Origin: Wolfiporia cocos
Lineage: Eukaryota > Basidiomycota > Agaricomycetes > Polyporales > Phaeolaceae
Assembly (NCBI GenBank): GCA_029448655.1
Contig: JACCLO010000010.1
Span: forward strand, 434,001 to 498,000
Direction of reading: 5' to 3'
DNA length: 64,000 nucleotides
Shown here: positions 11,691 to 22,597 of the stretch, one piece after another
Layout: every line of letters begins with the position of its first letter
Position numbering within the stretch: the first letter of the stretch is position 1
The notes under the pieces: model-generated
Databases searched by the model: none
What the model saw: the letters and a program-made list of their open reading frames with translations, nothing else
Told to the model about the DNA's origin: nothing
Program-made: the position numbers and the translations under genes

Positions 11691-13774
11691 TTTTCAGTCT
11701 CCTCCGGCGTCGGTACGGAGCGACAATGGGTTGGCGGGACTGTGAGCGTGAGTTGGCGGGACTGTGAGCGTGAGTAGGTCCAGACTGTGGCTGCACGACC
11801 ACCACAGGCGCTGGCGTTCGCGAGTCCCGGCAATGTCCGCAGCGAGGTGATGAGCGCTCAGCGTGCGCACGAGCACTAACATTTGCACCTTACCAATGCA
11901 CTTAACCATAGATCTATTGAGAAAGCTCACCGGGACCTTGACCACTGCATTATGGTCTGTCTCTTGCTCAAGAAACACATTGCTTCAGATATTTGAGTAT
12001 GTGATTCTCTCAGTTCCTCTTCATCATTTTCCAAATCTGACATTGATCTTGTGTTTCAGATTGACATGCACACACACAGTGCCTGTGCTGTCAACATTAG
12101 CAAAATTAAGTACAACTGTCTCAAGTTTCTCCCAGATCTACTGCATAATGTGTTTCCAAAGCTCCCATGATCACCAAAAGACACAATGCAGATGGTGTGG
12201 CACAGGTTCCACAATGACTTCCACAAGGATTTGATAGAGTAAATTTCTTACTTCATATATGATGCAACACTTATGTTTTTCTAGATTTTGTTGCATGATG
12301 CATAGCAAAGCAATCGAGACTGACACAGACACATCATTCATCTACCTGGAGAATAGATGTGTGGAGGGATGCCCAGAAGAGAACTTGTCAGGTCACTAAT
12401 TCTCATTGCAGTGCATATTTGCAAATGACTGTGTGTTCAGTACTAACAACAATTCAGAATTGCACTTGCCTTCTCAAGGGCTGGTGCCACTTCCCCGTTT
12501 AGCAAGAACAGACAATACAAAGGGAGGTAGTCATTCCCCATCTACCATGTGTACAATCTCTTTTGTCTCTGCAGTATTCTTGCTTCACTGCCTTTGCCCC
12601 TGCACTACATCTGTTCAAAGTTGCTTTCATTTTCTCCCCATGTCTATATCTGCTGTTTGCAGAATTCTTTTGGGCTCATTCTTGAAGGATTGTTTATAGC
12701 TATTTATCACAAAACTCACCTGGGGTGAAGAACCCTAAACATATCCCCTGCTGGTAGTCTGGCAGGGGATAGAACTCAAGGATGTGCTCATTGTTGAGCA
12801 GAGGTCACCCTCCTAGGTACTATCCAAGCAGCAGAGTGGGTATGCACACAGAGGGGATGTTGAGGGGTGCTATGCCCTAGAATGACAATATTAGGTCTGA
12901 GGTTCAAAGACCTCAAGACCTGGTATTTATGTACATGGGATAGGCATACTACTGAGTATCTACCTGCCCTAACATAAGCGTCTGTGCACTCTAATGGCTA
13001 CACAGGACCAGGTCATAGCCTGGGCTGTAGTATGGTACCCAAGACCCCAGTAATGGGACCTTGTGAACTCATATGCCCCCAGACACCTTGTCAGGTGCTG
13101 GGCACTAGTCATAAGGGTCAGGTGCCACCTACGTGGTCACCTGCCTACATGTTGTGGTCACATGCTACCTATCTGCACATGTACCTAAGGCCCTATGCCG
13201 CCAGTAACGGGGCAAGGAGCTGGCAATAAGCCTTAAGGGTTCTAAGGGGGTGCCCTTGGGCCCGTATTGTAGGGGAAACCATGTAAAGTAGGGGAGAATG
13301 TACTTTCTTGTGACACTATTCTTACCACCTGTAGATGCAATATCAACAAGATGTCAATTCACATTTATTGTGGGATCACGAATTATAAGGCACTGGTCAA
13401 GACAGATGATAGCATAATATTCAGGTGGAATCCTGATCTGACACTGGATTGAGCAGCTCAGCTCAGACTGGCCCCTTAGTTGTACAGCTCACCCCAGACT
13501 AGCCTATTACTTGTACAGGTCATCCCAGGCTGGCTTTTCATTCCATGGAGCATTCCAGACCTGCCTCTCACCAATCTATAGTTTTCCTGTACCATTAGCA
13601 ACTTTCACAGAGCATGCCTAATTGTGTGATGGCTTATCTGCTCAATAAACTTGCAGATCTAGGTAGCAGGGCACAACACTGTCTGCCTATTTGTATCAGG
13701 CTAATTTGACAGATATGCTCAGATGTGTGTAGTTATTCTAACTTGCATTTTGCTGATGTGGCACCCACTCCACT
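11691..13774. other. Repeat-like region without genes
   Basis: The first 180 bases match the region upstream of the second MICOS copy (53185-53330); a 25-bp unit (GTTGGCGGGACTGTGAGCGT and following bases) is tandemly doubled here at about 11730-11775 but single there. From about 11874 to 13760 the sequence is absent at the other copy, so it is probably an insertion or an old retroelement remnant. It has no long ORF and no clear ends. Short CCCAGACTRGCC-type repeats lie near 13460-13560. Confidence 0.5.
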
Positions 13775-14812
13775 TGTCACAGATTTATCTGGGACCCTAG
13801 CATTTTTCCGCACATTATAGCAATTTATCCGGAATTACCACGTCTAACTACAAATTATCCGGGAGTTATCCCATATTGCTGACATGCTGAGCTAACACAA
13901 GGCCTTATTGCTTACATACACTGCCAACACACTACTAAGCAACCACGACTAAGCATAACATGCTAGTCAGGACTAATGCATCACCCAATGTCATAGCTAC
14001 AGCCATCCAGGCCCAAGCCCAGACTTATGACCACATAGCAACGTCACCATCAGCATAGCTGCAAGGCTCACCCCGATACTACATCACAGTCCAGACCAAG
14101 CTATGTCATTGCTATGTCACCCGGTCTAGCTGCAAGGCCAGACCATTACATCATCACCTGTCCTGGGCCTATGATATCACCGAGCACGTCATGCTCATGC
14201 AACTATGGCACCACAGCATAATAATAGCTGCAAGGCATTATCGCTATTGGTCCAGCACTCATGGACCACCTCTGGACTCCAGCACAAGCCAAGTCCCAGA
14301 CTCTAGCCTCACAGCCCAGTAGTCCCTGGCCCTCTAGGCTGCCTCGTCATAGCTCCAGCCCCCAAGGCTTAGCCAATGGCACTACTGACTCAGCACTCTG
14401 CCTTAGTCAGCCCTCAGACCTGGTGAATAGCCATAGTCCCTCACCTTACTGGATCACCACTTACCTGATACCTGGGCTGCACCCATTTCCACGCCAACTG
14501 CAAGGTTACTAACCTGCTTCTTCTTACTGGTCTGGCCATTACCGGTGGACATTGCCATTGTAGAATAGCAAGTTAGCTGTATATGCCCTTATGGCGCACA
14601 GACCATGTTCCTTTAGGGTAGGCTTACTAGCAATAGCACGTGCCTTTCCCTGTACATATTTAAGATAGGGCTAGATGCCCCTAATCTTTAGTTCTATTCT
14701 TCTTGGCTAGCGCTGCAGAAGCCTCTCACTACCCTGCTTGCACCTGACTGGCTTCCCTTGTTGCCCCTCACCTTAGGACCTAGGTGGTGAGTCCAACAGC
14801 TAGTCTGTGTCA
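13775..14812 (+). mobile_element. Solo LTR, 1038 bp, Ty3/gypsy type, TSD CCACT
   Basis: It begins TGTCACAGATTTATCTGGGA and ends with CTGTGTCA, flanked by the 5-bp direct repeat CCACT (13770-13774 and 14813-14817). A TATTTAAG promoter box near 14660 is followed by AGTTCTATTCTTC, the likely transcript start. Terminal sequences match the LTR inserted in gypsy element 2 at 39465. No internal region remains, as expected after LTR-LTR recombination. The corresponding place near the second MICOS copy (around 53335) lacks it. Confidence 0.9.
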
Positions 14813-15515
14813 CCACTTACTCACCAATTTGTGCTGGGCAGGTCAGGTGGGCTCCCTGAAGGCCTGAAGTCTCAGCTGCATAGCTTGAATACATGTTGTG
14901 CATATGATGCACAACTTTGGGTTGGAGACCACTCACCACTCACCACAGCCATTCTTGTGGTGACTGAGAGTAGCCATTCAAATACCACCATGGAACACTG
15001 TACCATGAGGCTGATTCCAAGTCATCACCCACATGACCCAATCCTTGCCCACATCAGATCAATGGGCACCATTCACAGAGCTTCATGCAATGTGTCATTG
15101 TGCATTTTGCACTGGAATTTCAACAGATGCTATGTAAGGGTTGGGATGTGACAGATTTCCACTATATTGGGTTACAGCAACTCACATCTGAGTATATGCC
15201 AGGTCACATACCTTCCTCTGTGTCTGAGAGCAACAAACACCCATAAGTACAACAAATCATTGATCCCCATACAATTTAAGTTCACCTACAACAGATTGAT
15301 TGCCAAATTGTTGGCAGTGTGATGATTGCATTGACTTATAGGAGCAGCTACAGCTGTATGTCACGGTGCACCTGGAGATGTCATCCAGACAGATGTGCAC
15401 AGCCATCTAACTGTAAATTGTTGCCTTGTTGGGAAGTTCCAGTGAACATTTTCGATCTATCCAAGCATCCCTTCCATGACTATATAGCCTGAAGCATATC
15501 TTCAGGAAGCTAGTG
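14813..15515. other. DUF6533-family 5' flank
   Basis: No coding sequence. About 14816-15130 aligns with 53336-53640, and the later part aligns with the flank of the intact DUF6533 gene at 57300-58070. It is therefore a duplicated upstream region of that gene family rather than an independent element. Confidence 0.55.
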
Positions 15516-16810
15516 ATGTCTGCCATTCTGCCTAATGCCACTATCCCTCAGGGCAGCAACAAGTGGGTGGATCTCATGTGGTTTTCCAATAGCTTCTGAT
15601 GATATGATGCAGTCCACCCATCTTTTACTTTCAATATACAGTTAGCAGTCAGCATGAAAAAACTGAATACCTTCCTAGTGTCCTGACATTCAATTTCAAA
15701 GCACTTGTCATATATGAGCATAGGATCACTGTGAGCCAGGAGATATGGTATACCTGGCATTATAGGATGTTGGTGACAACTATCATCCTACTAGTAAATT
15801 GGTATCTCCTCCTAGGTCTCGCCATTATCATGGGTTTTGATGCATTTATACCGGCAAGATGCAGATCAATTTGCTAGTGTGGATATGCTAAAGAGTATGA
15901 TGCAGAGGTATGACAACTACTCCTATATTTGATTGATGCCACTGATATTTACAAATAGCACAACTTGTTCTAAGGTATCTGCAATGACTGAGGTCATTCA
16001 AGCCCTCCTTCTGACAATTGGAGCAGGTAAGCTGCATACATACCTGTGGGGAATCCTCCAGTGAGATACTATGACGAGTCACAGGATTCTCTACTATATG
16101 GATCCTGGAAATAAGTGCATGGAAGGCACAGATAGTGGCATCTATTGCATTCATATGTAGCATGATGGCTGCAGTAATCACAATGGTACGGGACTCAGTG
16201 TAAATATTCCTTCACGGCTAATTCAGTCTTCTCAGAAGTATTTTGCAGTCTTGCAAGCACAGGGGATGATCCAAGAAAATCTTTTAGACTGGTCGGAGCA
16301 ATTATACTTCACCCCCAAGGTCTGCATGGTCCTCAGTGCTGTGTCAAGCAATGATTTCAGAATGTCAGTGTCATATTGTAGTGACAACCATATCCAAACT
16401 GACCTCAAATAGGAGTAAGCCTTAATCATCATGCTTGTGAATCAAGATATGATATATGGTGCATGCAGCCTTTTTGACATGCATCAATGCAATTATATCA
16501 GATGTTCTTGTGATTATCACAACATGGGTTCAGGCAATCTGGGTTAACAGCATCAGTGGCATAAATTCCTTATTTACTTTAATCCTCGAAGATGGTGAGC
16601 TTCTCAACTCTCAAGATCCTACCCATGGTGATATTGATCGAAAAACAAAGGGACTGCATATTTCTTGTGTGTTAGCATCTTGCTCCTGGTACTATCACTG
16701 ATGAGAATGTAAATTCTCATTATTCCATCAAGGTAAAATTCTCACTGTTGTTCTGCAGACCTCTGGAGCGAGAATGTCATATCTCTGTTGGCTGTGAGTA
16801 TTTCTGTAAC
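15516..16810 (+). pseudogene. DUF6533-domain membrane protein, locus A, truncated at 3' end
   Basis: Degenerate copy of a seven-helix basidiomycete family. ATG 15516 opens MSAILPNATIPQ; after an intron comes the DUF6533 signature (YEHRITVSQEIWYTWHYRM followed by a hydrophobic helix) near 15700-15830. Later exons resemble the other loci: ILEISAWKAQIVASIAF near 16095 and CINAIISDVLVIITTWVQAI near 16480. The final exon with the acidic C-terminal tail is missing; similarity stops at about 16970. A TATA box (15481-15487) stands 35 bp before the ATG, as at loci B and C. The truncation makes function unlikely. Confidence 0.65.
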
Positions 16811-17220
16811 TGAGTCCCATCTGAGCTATGCATTGTGCTGCAATATAAATGTGCCATAGACCCATCTAAGAATACCAGGATGCGATCAAACACACACCAA
16901 AACGACACAGAACGCACGACAGAAAGCCAGCTGGTAGGCAGAATGCCCATCTGAGGTAGTTCAGCCACAGCTCGACCGATCGTGATCGGCCTCGATCATA
17001 CTCGTACAGTGAACCTTCGCTGGCTCGTGCACAATCTGAAACGTCGAAAAAGCCCTGCGGGCACTATCTGGATGCTCATCCAGTCAAAACAAGTACCATC
17101 TGATGCTTCCCTAGGCTCTCTAGCCTAGCCAGGTCTGGCCCAACCCTGACTGCCTTCCTATAGCTTTTTCCATGTCTTTTCTCTCCAACCTCTGTGTACC
17201 ACCCTAGATCTATGTAGAGT

Positions 17221-17433
17221 TTCAGTCACAGAGATTAATTCAGCAACTGCGCTTCGTTAGCGCTGCGCAGTTGCCCAAGTGCTTAGCTAGCGCCGGAGAA
17301 ATAAGATTAATCTGTGTTGAGCAGATCAATCTGACTTAATTTCTAAAAATTACGCGAGACGGAATCGAACTGCAAGCCGTAGCAACGCAATGAGCAGACA
17401 TGAATTACACCATTACACTAAAAGGATTTGCTA
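17221..17433 (-). repeat. SINE-like element with tRNA-derived head
   Basis: On the minus strand the sequence starts AGCAAATCCTTTTAGTGTAA, carrying an A-box-like TAGTGTAATGG, and about 40 nt later has a B-box-like AGTTCGATTCC (complement of 17360-17372). This is RNA polymerase III promoter spacing. The body, containing a stem-like CTGCGCAG / CTGCGC pair and ending near the complement of TTCAGTCACAGAGATTAAT, recurs at 46507-46560. I cannot fold it into a full cloverleaf, so I call it SINE-like rather than a tRNA gene. Confidence 0.5.
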
Positions 17434-18515
17434 GATTACAATTGTATTAATTATACCAAGAGTTCTTTGCTCCCCTAGACTCCGGCCTAACAAAACCTTT
17501 TCATCAAACTTTAAGCTCCTAGCCTTGATAGCTCTATGTTGGGTGTATAATTATGACTATAGTATACTTTTACTGTAGCTAGTGCTTCAACTGACCAATT
17601 TCTTAAAGCCAATGAATTACTTGACATAAATTTTTGAATGACCGAAATTTTTTTCATTATTGGGTATATAGCATATGAAGAAGCCCACTTGCTGTATTGC
17701 TCCTTGGTGTAGCGGTAAGCTCATGAACATCTTGTATGCTGGCCCTGCTGGATATACAGGTGATCGGTCTTATAAAATAATTTGCTTGTGTTTCAGGACA
17801 ATCTTCACTATTTCAGGGTTCATCTCTGGGTTGTCTAGCTTGTAGGGTGTACACTCGAAATTTTAGGGCACTTAAAATGCTGTAGAAAATTTCGTGGCTC
17901 TCCATGTACTTATGCGACGGGTAGATACGAGCAAACCATAGAATTCAACCCAGACGAAGTCAGACGAAGAGCTGCGCTCGAGGCATACGCTTAGGACTCA
18001 AGAGATCGGTCACAAACATCTTTAATTCAACTTCTATTGTTCCTGCATTATTCAACGCGCCACCGCTGTTCAGAGTCACTACAAGCTACGTTCAACCGGT
18101 GAATCGCTCATCCTCAACCCATCGAACACCTCGCCTATCCCGGCACATCTTGACCTGCCCGGAGCACCCGAGAGAAAATATTTTTCTGACGACAACATAT
18201 CGAAAACAGTGCGGGAAAGCAGCTTCCGTTGCCACTGGGCACACAGGTATGCATCGACACCATAACTGCTATGAACCCCGTTTTGTGGACACTAACTATT
18301 GATAGCAAGAAATCAGGAAACATCCCTCTACATGTATTCTATGTCAGCTAACAGTGTTGAGGTTAAAGTCGGGCATAACATATATCTGGCTAAGGGATTC
18401 ATGAGCTTCCAGTAGTATGACAAAGCACCTCCTAATACTGACTGAAGCGCTAATACTGACTGAAGCGATCGAGGATGTGAGGAGAATCACACAGGTTACA
18501 TGCTCATTGTTTGCA
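17434..18515. other. Intergenic, AT-rich, no gene recognised
   Basis: No convincing ORF. At about 17698-17770 there is another A-box-like stretch (TTGGTGTAGCGGTAAGC) but the expected B box is degraded, so any tRNA or SINE there is dead. The rest is unremarkable; a 20-bp direct doubling of CTAATACTGACTGAAGCG sits near 18435-18470. Confidence 0.4.
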
Positions 18516-20270
18516 TTATTTCTTCCCGCCAAGACCGCAAATTGTCAGCCTCCACGCATTCTGCCTCCTTGAGAGGAGCCCGATTAGTACAGTCCTTGAC
18601 TCTCTATCATATGGCAACTCACTAACCTCCTCATCCCCATAATCATCATCCGCCGTCGGATCCCTGAAGCTTCCGTGATCAAGAGGCTCTCCTATGTTGC
18701 CTACTACATTTGAAGCAAAGCAAATGCTTTCCTGGGCAGTATCCAATTGGTCGATTCCGACTTCCATACCCTGAGAAGTGGAGGCTTGTCGTAGATCGTG
18801 TATGAATCGGGAAAGCAAGATATTAGGGAGTCTGTTGTTTTCCATATCAGATCAGCGTGGCGTTCATGTTGTGGCTACTCTCCTTACGCGATCACAAAAT
18901 TAGCCACGTAGTCTGCTGTTGCGGTCTGCTCTGAATCGTCAGCCTTGTTTGTGATCGACGGAACCATGAGAGCCAATTGTGGTCGGCGTGCGCACCCTTG
19001 AAGCAAGTATAAGTACGCCATTTACTATGGACGTAACCAAGAGCGTCCTGCAACGGCCAAATTAATCCACACGCGGTCTCGAAGTTGTGAGACACTACAC
19101 ACAGAAAGTATACTGTACCTGTACGGGATGGTTATTTGAGTCTCATTGTATCGCATGAGATCATTGGGACGCCTACTATTCACATACATAGTTGTGACCA
19201 ATAGTGCTCGGGAATTGGGCTGCTTGATATATTGCCTCCAGTGCGAGGTGTAGATCCAGGTTGCAATCGCCACAATTGACTCTGATACAATGAGACAAGC
19301 GACAGAAAGGGCTGTCGCTAAACAACAGTTCACATTAAATATCACTATGCTTTTGTGGTAGACGTACTTCTGCGGTTTGTAAATATCAGCCGGGCTAAGC
19401 ACTATAACGTGTAGACTCACATTAAATAAGTGTCAGTCCCATTGCCATCGAAGTTATAATTGCATATGTTGACGTTGACCACTTTTGAGATTGTAACATC
19501 TGTCACAGTAATACCAGAATACTTCGGTTTGACATATTAATGCGTCGTCAGTGGCCGTGCTTATGATGACTGACCAAATAGACGCCTGTAGCTGACAGGC
19601 CGAGAACAAGAGTTACAAGGGCATAGCGCCATTTTCCGGAATTGATGGCATAGATGCGGAGAGAAGAGAATACTAAGAAGTTCCTTTTTGGTTCGCGCGT
19701 TATGTCAACTACGCCGAAGAAGCAACTCACCCGCGAGAATCAAATATCCCAAAGCGGTAACAATATACTGTAATATCACTGGCACTGAACAGCTGTGCAA
19801 ATGGGCGGCGTGAGCATGACTCAGAGTAGAAAAGATGAACAATAGGATTTAACACCTCTACATAAGTTCGGTGTCAGGATATGCTGTTTGCAGTGAGAGG
19901 CTGAAAGAAGAACCTTGACATTATCCGACAGTGGGAAAGGCCATCGAGCCAAAGCAGACATGATCAAGAAACATCTATTCGAGAGAAGGAGTAGAGTGGT
20001 GGCCGTGCGACAATATTTCCAGACATAGGTGATCTCGTGATCAAGAGTTATCATGCACTCGTAAAATATCAAGGCTGTGCTCGGCGTGGTTGAGTTGAGA
20101 AGGCGATCGACAAGCAACGCGCACTCACCAAAATATGATATGAGGAAGTAATTCCGCGTGGGACTGGATGACATCAGAGAATAGCGATCACGCTAGCACA
20201 GATGCACTCACACAGATCGCAACACATTGATGTCGTAGACTTCGGTGGCATTTGGGGATGAAAGCGACAT
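18516..20270 (-). CDS. DUF6533-domain seven-helix membrane protein, locus D
   Basis: Member of a large basidiomycete family of predicted seven-transmembrane proteins of unknown function. The start is the ATG whose first base is 20270 (MSLSSPNATEVYD). Exons joined by eye give an NYFLISYFALIFYECMITLD stretch, the DUF6533 signature with the HEITYVWKY element and RTATTLLLLSNRCFLI. Later come FSSLRIYAINSGKWRYALVT, a helix with CLIVSESIVAIATWIY, TVYFLC, and the C-terminal LSRFIHDLRQ with an acidic tail (GNIGEPLDHG, then DDDYGDEE) ending at 18516. Short introns separate these parts; not every splice site is resolved, so intactness is likely but unproved. It is more diverged from loci A-C than they are from each other. 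Confidence 0.65.
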
Positions 20271-20820
20271 AGCTGTATTCAGTGTCGGTGGCTGCTGTGT
20301 CGATTATTGCGCCTCATATAATCTGGCGGAGACTCTAAATAGCTTCTAAGCTTGATGGAGATCGATCTTGCGCCCTTCGCCACAGCATGATTTTGGCAAA
20401 ACGACAGATGCGAGCGTACAACAGTCAGGTGAGAACAAGTGAAGCTGTTCACCAAACCTACCTTACCCTTGGAGAGCTGTGCTGTGGGAATGACGTATCC
20501 AGAACGAGAGCAGCTTCAATGCCATAGTCCCTCATGAGAGTCCAGGGGCCACCCTGTTCCATCACGGAGCTGTTCTCATAGAGAATCCTTAGCGTTGAGC
20601 GCTCAGTGAACCTTCACATCAGTTACCTGAACGGGTTCACCTTTGTACGTATAGAGTTACACTCCTGCAGCGGTACACAGATGTATCAAAACTTCAGCCA
20701 CATGAGCTAGAAAAGACTAGTGCTGTCGTTTCTATACTCGAACTGGATTAGTGGAGCCGATAGATGAGCTTGGCATGCATATCTATCAATGATCGCTAGC
20801 ATCTGTCCATCAATAATATA
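20271..20820. other. Intergenic left flank of the Helitron array
   Basis: It should contain the promoter of the minus-strand DUF6533 gene. I see no ORF or repeat. The array inserts between A at 20820 and the T now at 46136, so this sequence was originally continuous with 46136 onward. Confidence 0.5.
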
Positions 20821-21145
20821 TCTAAAAGTAATGGGAGCTCGCGCCGTAGGCGCTCGCGTGCAGCTAGCGTGTTGCTCGCGTGCAGCTAGTGTGTCGCTCG
20901 CGTTTTGCGCACGTTCAGCTCGCGTTTTACGCACATGGCGAGCACGTTCGCCGTGTGGCGTCCGTAGGACGCCCATCAAGTGCACGCCAGCGCCTGCAAG
21001 GCACGCGTGCCGGTTGCAAAGGTATTACAAGTGAAGCGACAACGAGGCCGAGTGTCAGCGAGGTGGAGGAGTGGCTGAGCGGGCAGAGATATATAATAAC
21101 TCCTAGAATACAAAATTGTGGCGAAGCCACAGGTAATTAAGCTAG
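20821..21145 (+). mobile_element. Helitron 1, non-autonomous, 325 bp
   Basis: The 5' end TCTAAAAGTAATGGGAGCTC follows an A. The 3' end has the hairpin GTGGC-GAA-GCCAC, then AGGTAATTAAG and terminal CTAG at 21142-21145, followed by T. These are the Helitron hallmarks: 5' TC, subterminal hairpin about 10 nt before CTRR, insertion between A and T, no target duplication and no TIRs. It encodes no Rep-helicase. Confidence 0.85.
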
Positions 21146-21411
21146 TCCATAATATAATGGGAGCTCGCGCCGTAGGCGCTCACGTGTCGCTAGCGTGCAG
21201 CTAGCGTGTCGCTCGCGTGTCGCTGCAGCTAGCGTGTCGCTCGCGTGTCGCTCGCGTTTTGCGCACATGGCGAGCACGTTTGCCGCGTGGCGTCCATGCG
21301 CGTTGTTGATCCTCCTCCCATTAGATAGGGCGCCTGCCGTCCGCGGAGTTGGCCGATGGATTCCCACGCCCGGCGCCTGCAAGGTGCGCGCGCTGTTCCT
21401 GCCCCGCACCA

Positions 21412-21800
21412 CAGGGATTCGTGCCCCATGCCACGGGGATTCGTGCCCCATGCCACAGGGATTCGTGCCCCATGCCACGGGGATTTGTGCCCCACACCAC
21501 GGGGATTCGTGGCCGATTCCATGGGGGTTTGTGGCCCATGCCACAGGGATTTGTGTCCTGTGGCATGGGGATTTTGTAATGTAAATACCCCACACCACGG
21601 GGATTTGTACCCCGTGCCACGGGGATTCGTGCCCTACACCACGGGGATTTTTGGCCCATGCCATGGGGGTTTGTGCCCCATGCCACGGGGATTCGTGCCC
21701 CATGCCACAGGGATTTGCATCCTGTGGCATGGGGATTTTGTAATATAAATACTCCACACCACAGGGGTCTGTACCCTGTGCCACAGGTATTTGCACCCCA
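21412..21800 (+). repeat. 22-bp minisatellite in Helitron 2
   Basis: Tandem copies of CCACGGGGATTCGTGCCCC plus ATG (22 bp) with scattered C/T, G/A changes and occasional AT-rich spacer units (GGGGATTTTGTAATGTAAAT). Each unit has a GGGG...CCCC pair able to form a small hairpin. Because 22 is not a multiple of three, three successive units make a 22-residue peptide period in every frame, which produces long spurious ORFs on both strands. Confidence 0.9.
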
Positions 21801-21884
21801 ATGCCACAGGGGTGAATTCCCACACCCAGCGCCTGCAAGGCATGCGTGCCGGTTACAGATTCTACAAGCAAAGTAACAACGATA

Positions 21885-22584
21885 TGTCACAGATTTGGGA
21901 CATGCCACTATTTTTCCTGTATTTTTACCTATTTATCTGGTATTTCTACGACCTTGTAGACATTTACGCTGCTAAGCGCCCGTCTAGCACGTACACGCAA
22001 CCAAACAACACGTACACAACGCGGTATACGTCCACTTGTCATAACAACACGTACATAACACGCTTGTACGCGTCAATGACTCAGCGGACTAACCTCCGGT
22101 GTCACGCGCTTTACTCATATCCCGATACTGGGCTATGTCAGTACGATTGGATAAGCGGCCCGCTCGTTATCACATGCCAATGCCCTTATGATTACTCATA
22201 TCCCGATGCCGGTATATAAGAATCACATGCATGGCTTACTAACGTAGCTACAGCCACTTCCACAACATGGACCTACGGTCCAAACAAACGATCTTACTGG
22301 TGCGGCCATTACCGGCGCACATGGTCTATTGTAGTTTACAACTTAACCATATTAGTTATGTCTGCGCACAGACCACCTTCATGTTTGGCTCCCTTACCGG
22401 TAACCAAACAAAGCATGTATATAAGTAGGGCTATCACTGCGGATAAGCCTTAGATTTGTTCTCTGCATTCGCACAGTTACATATCATCTCTGCTTGCGCC
22501 CACTAGCCTCCTCACCAACCTCCAGCAACTCCTTCAAGTCGCTTATTAGGTTATAGTGTGAGTCCCACAGTCTAGTCTGTGTCA
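21885..22584 (+). repeat. 5' LTR of gypsy element 1
   Basis: 700 bp, starting TGTCACAGATTTGGGACATG and ending CTAGTCTGTGTCA. A TATATAAG box at 22418-22425 sets the likely transcript start near 22452. R would begin at AGATTTGTTCT (22452-22462). Confidence 0.95.
22418..22462 (+). promoter_or_regulatory. Core promoter and predicted transcript start of element 1
   Basis: TATATAAG at 22418-22425. The segment AGATTTGTTCT begins 34 bp downstream of the start of the box, the expected distance for transcription start, and is complementary to the primer-binding site at 22587-22597. The same box recurs in the 3' LTR near 31714. Confidence 0.75.
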
Positions 22585-22586
22585 TA

Positions 22587-22597
22587 AGAACAAATCT
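22587..22597 (+). promoter_or_regulatory. Self-priming primer-binding site of element 1
   Basis: AGAACAAATCT lies two bases after the 5' LTR. It does not look like a tRNA 3'-end complement (no TGG start) but is a perfect 11-nt reverse complement of 22452-22462, the predicted 5' end of the transcript. This is the arrangement described for the Tf1/sushi group. Confidence 0.8.

Noticed and set aside
17340..17433. Functional tRNA gene on the minus strand
   Set aside because: A- and B-box-like motifs exist, but I could not fold an acceptor stem or a normal anticodon arm.
21137..21908. Long ORFs on both strands rich in GTNPHGMGHESPW-type repeats (also at 42924-45573)
   Set aside because: They are produced by the 22-bp minisatellite, which is open in all frames; no homology-like features.
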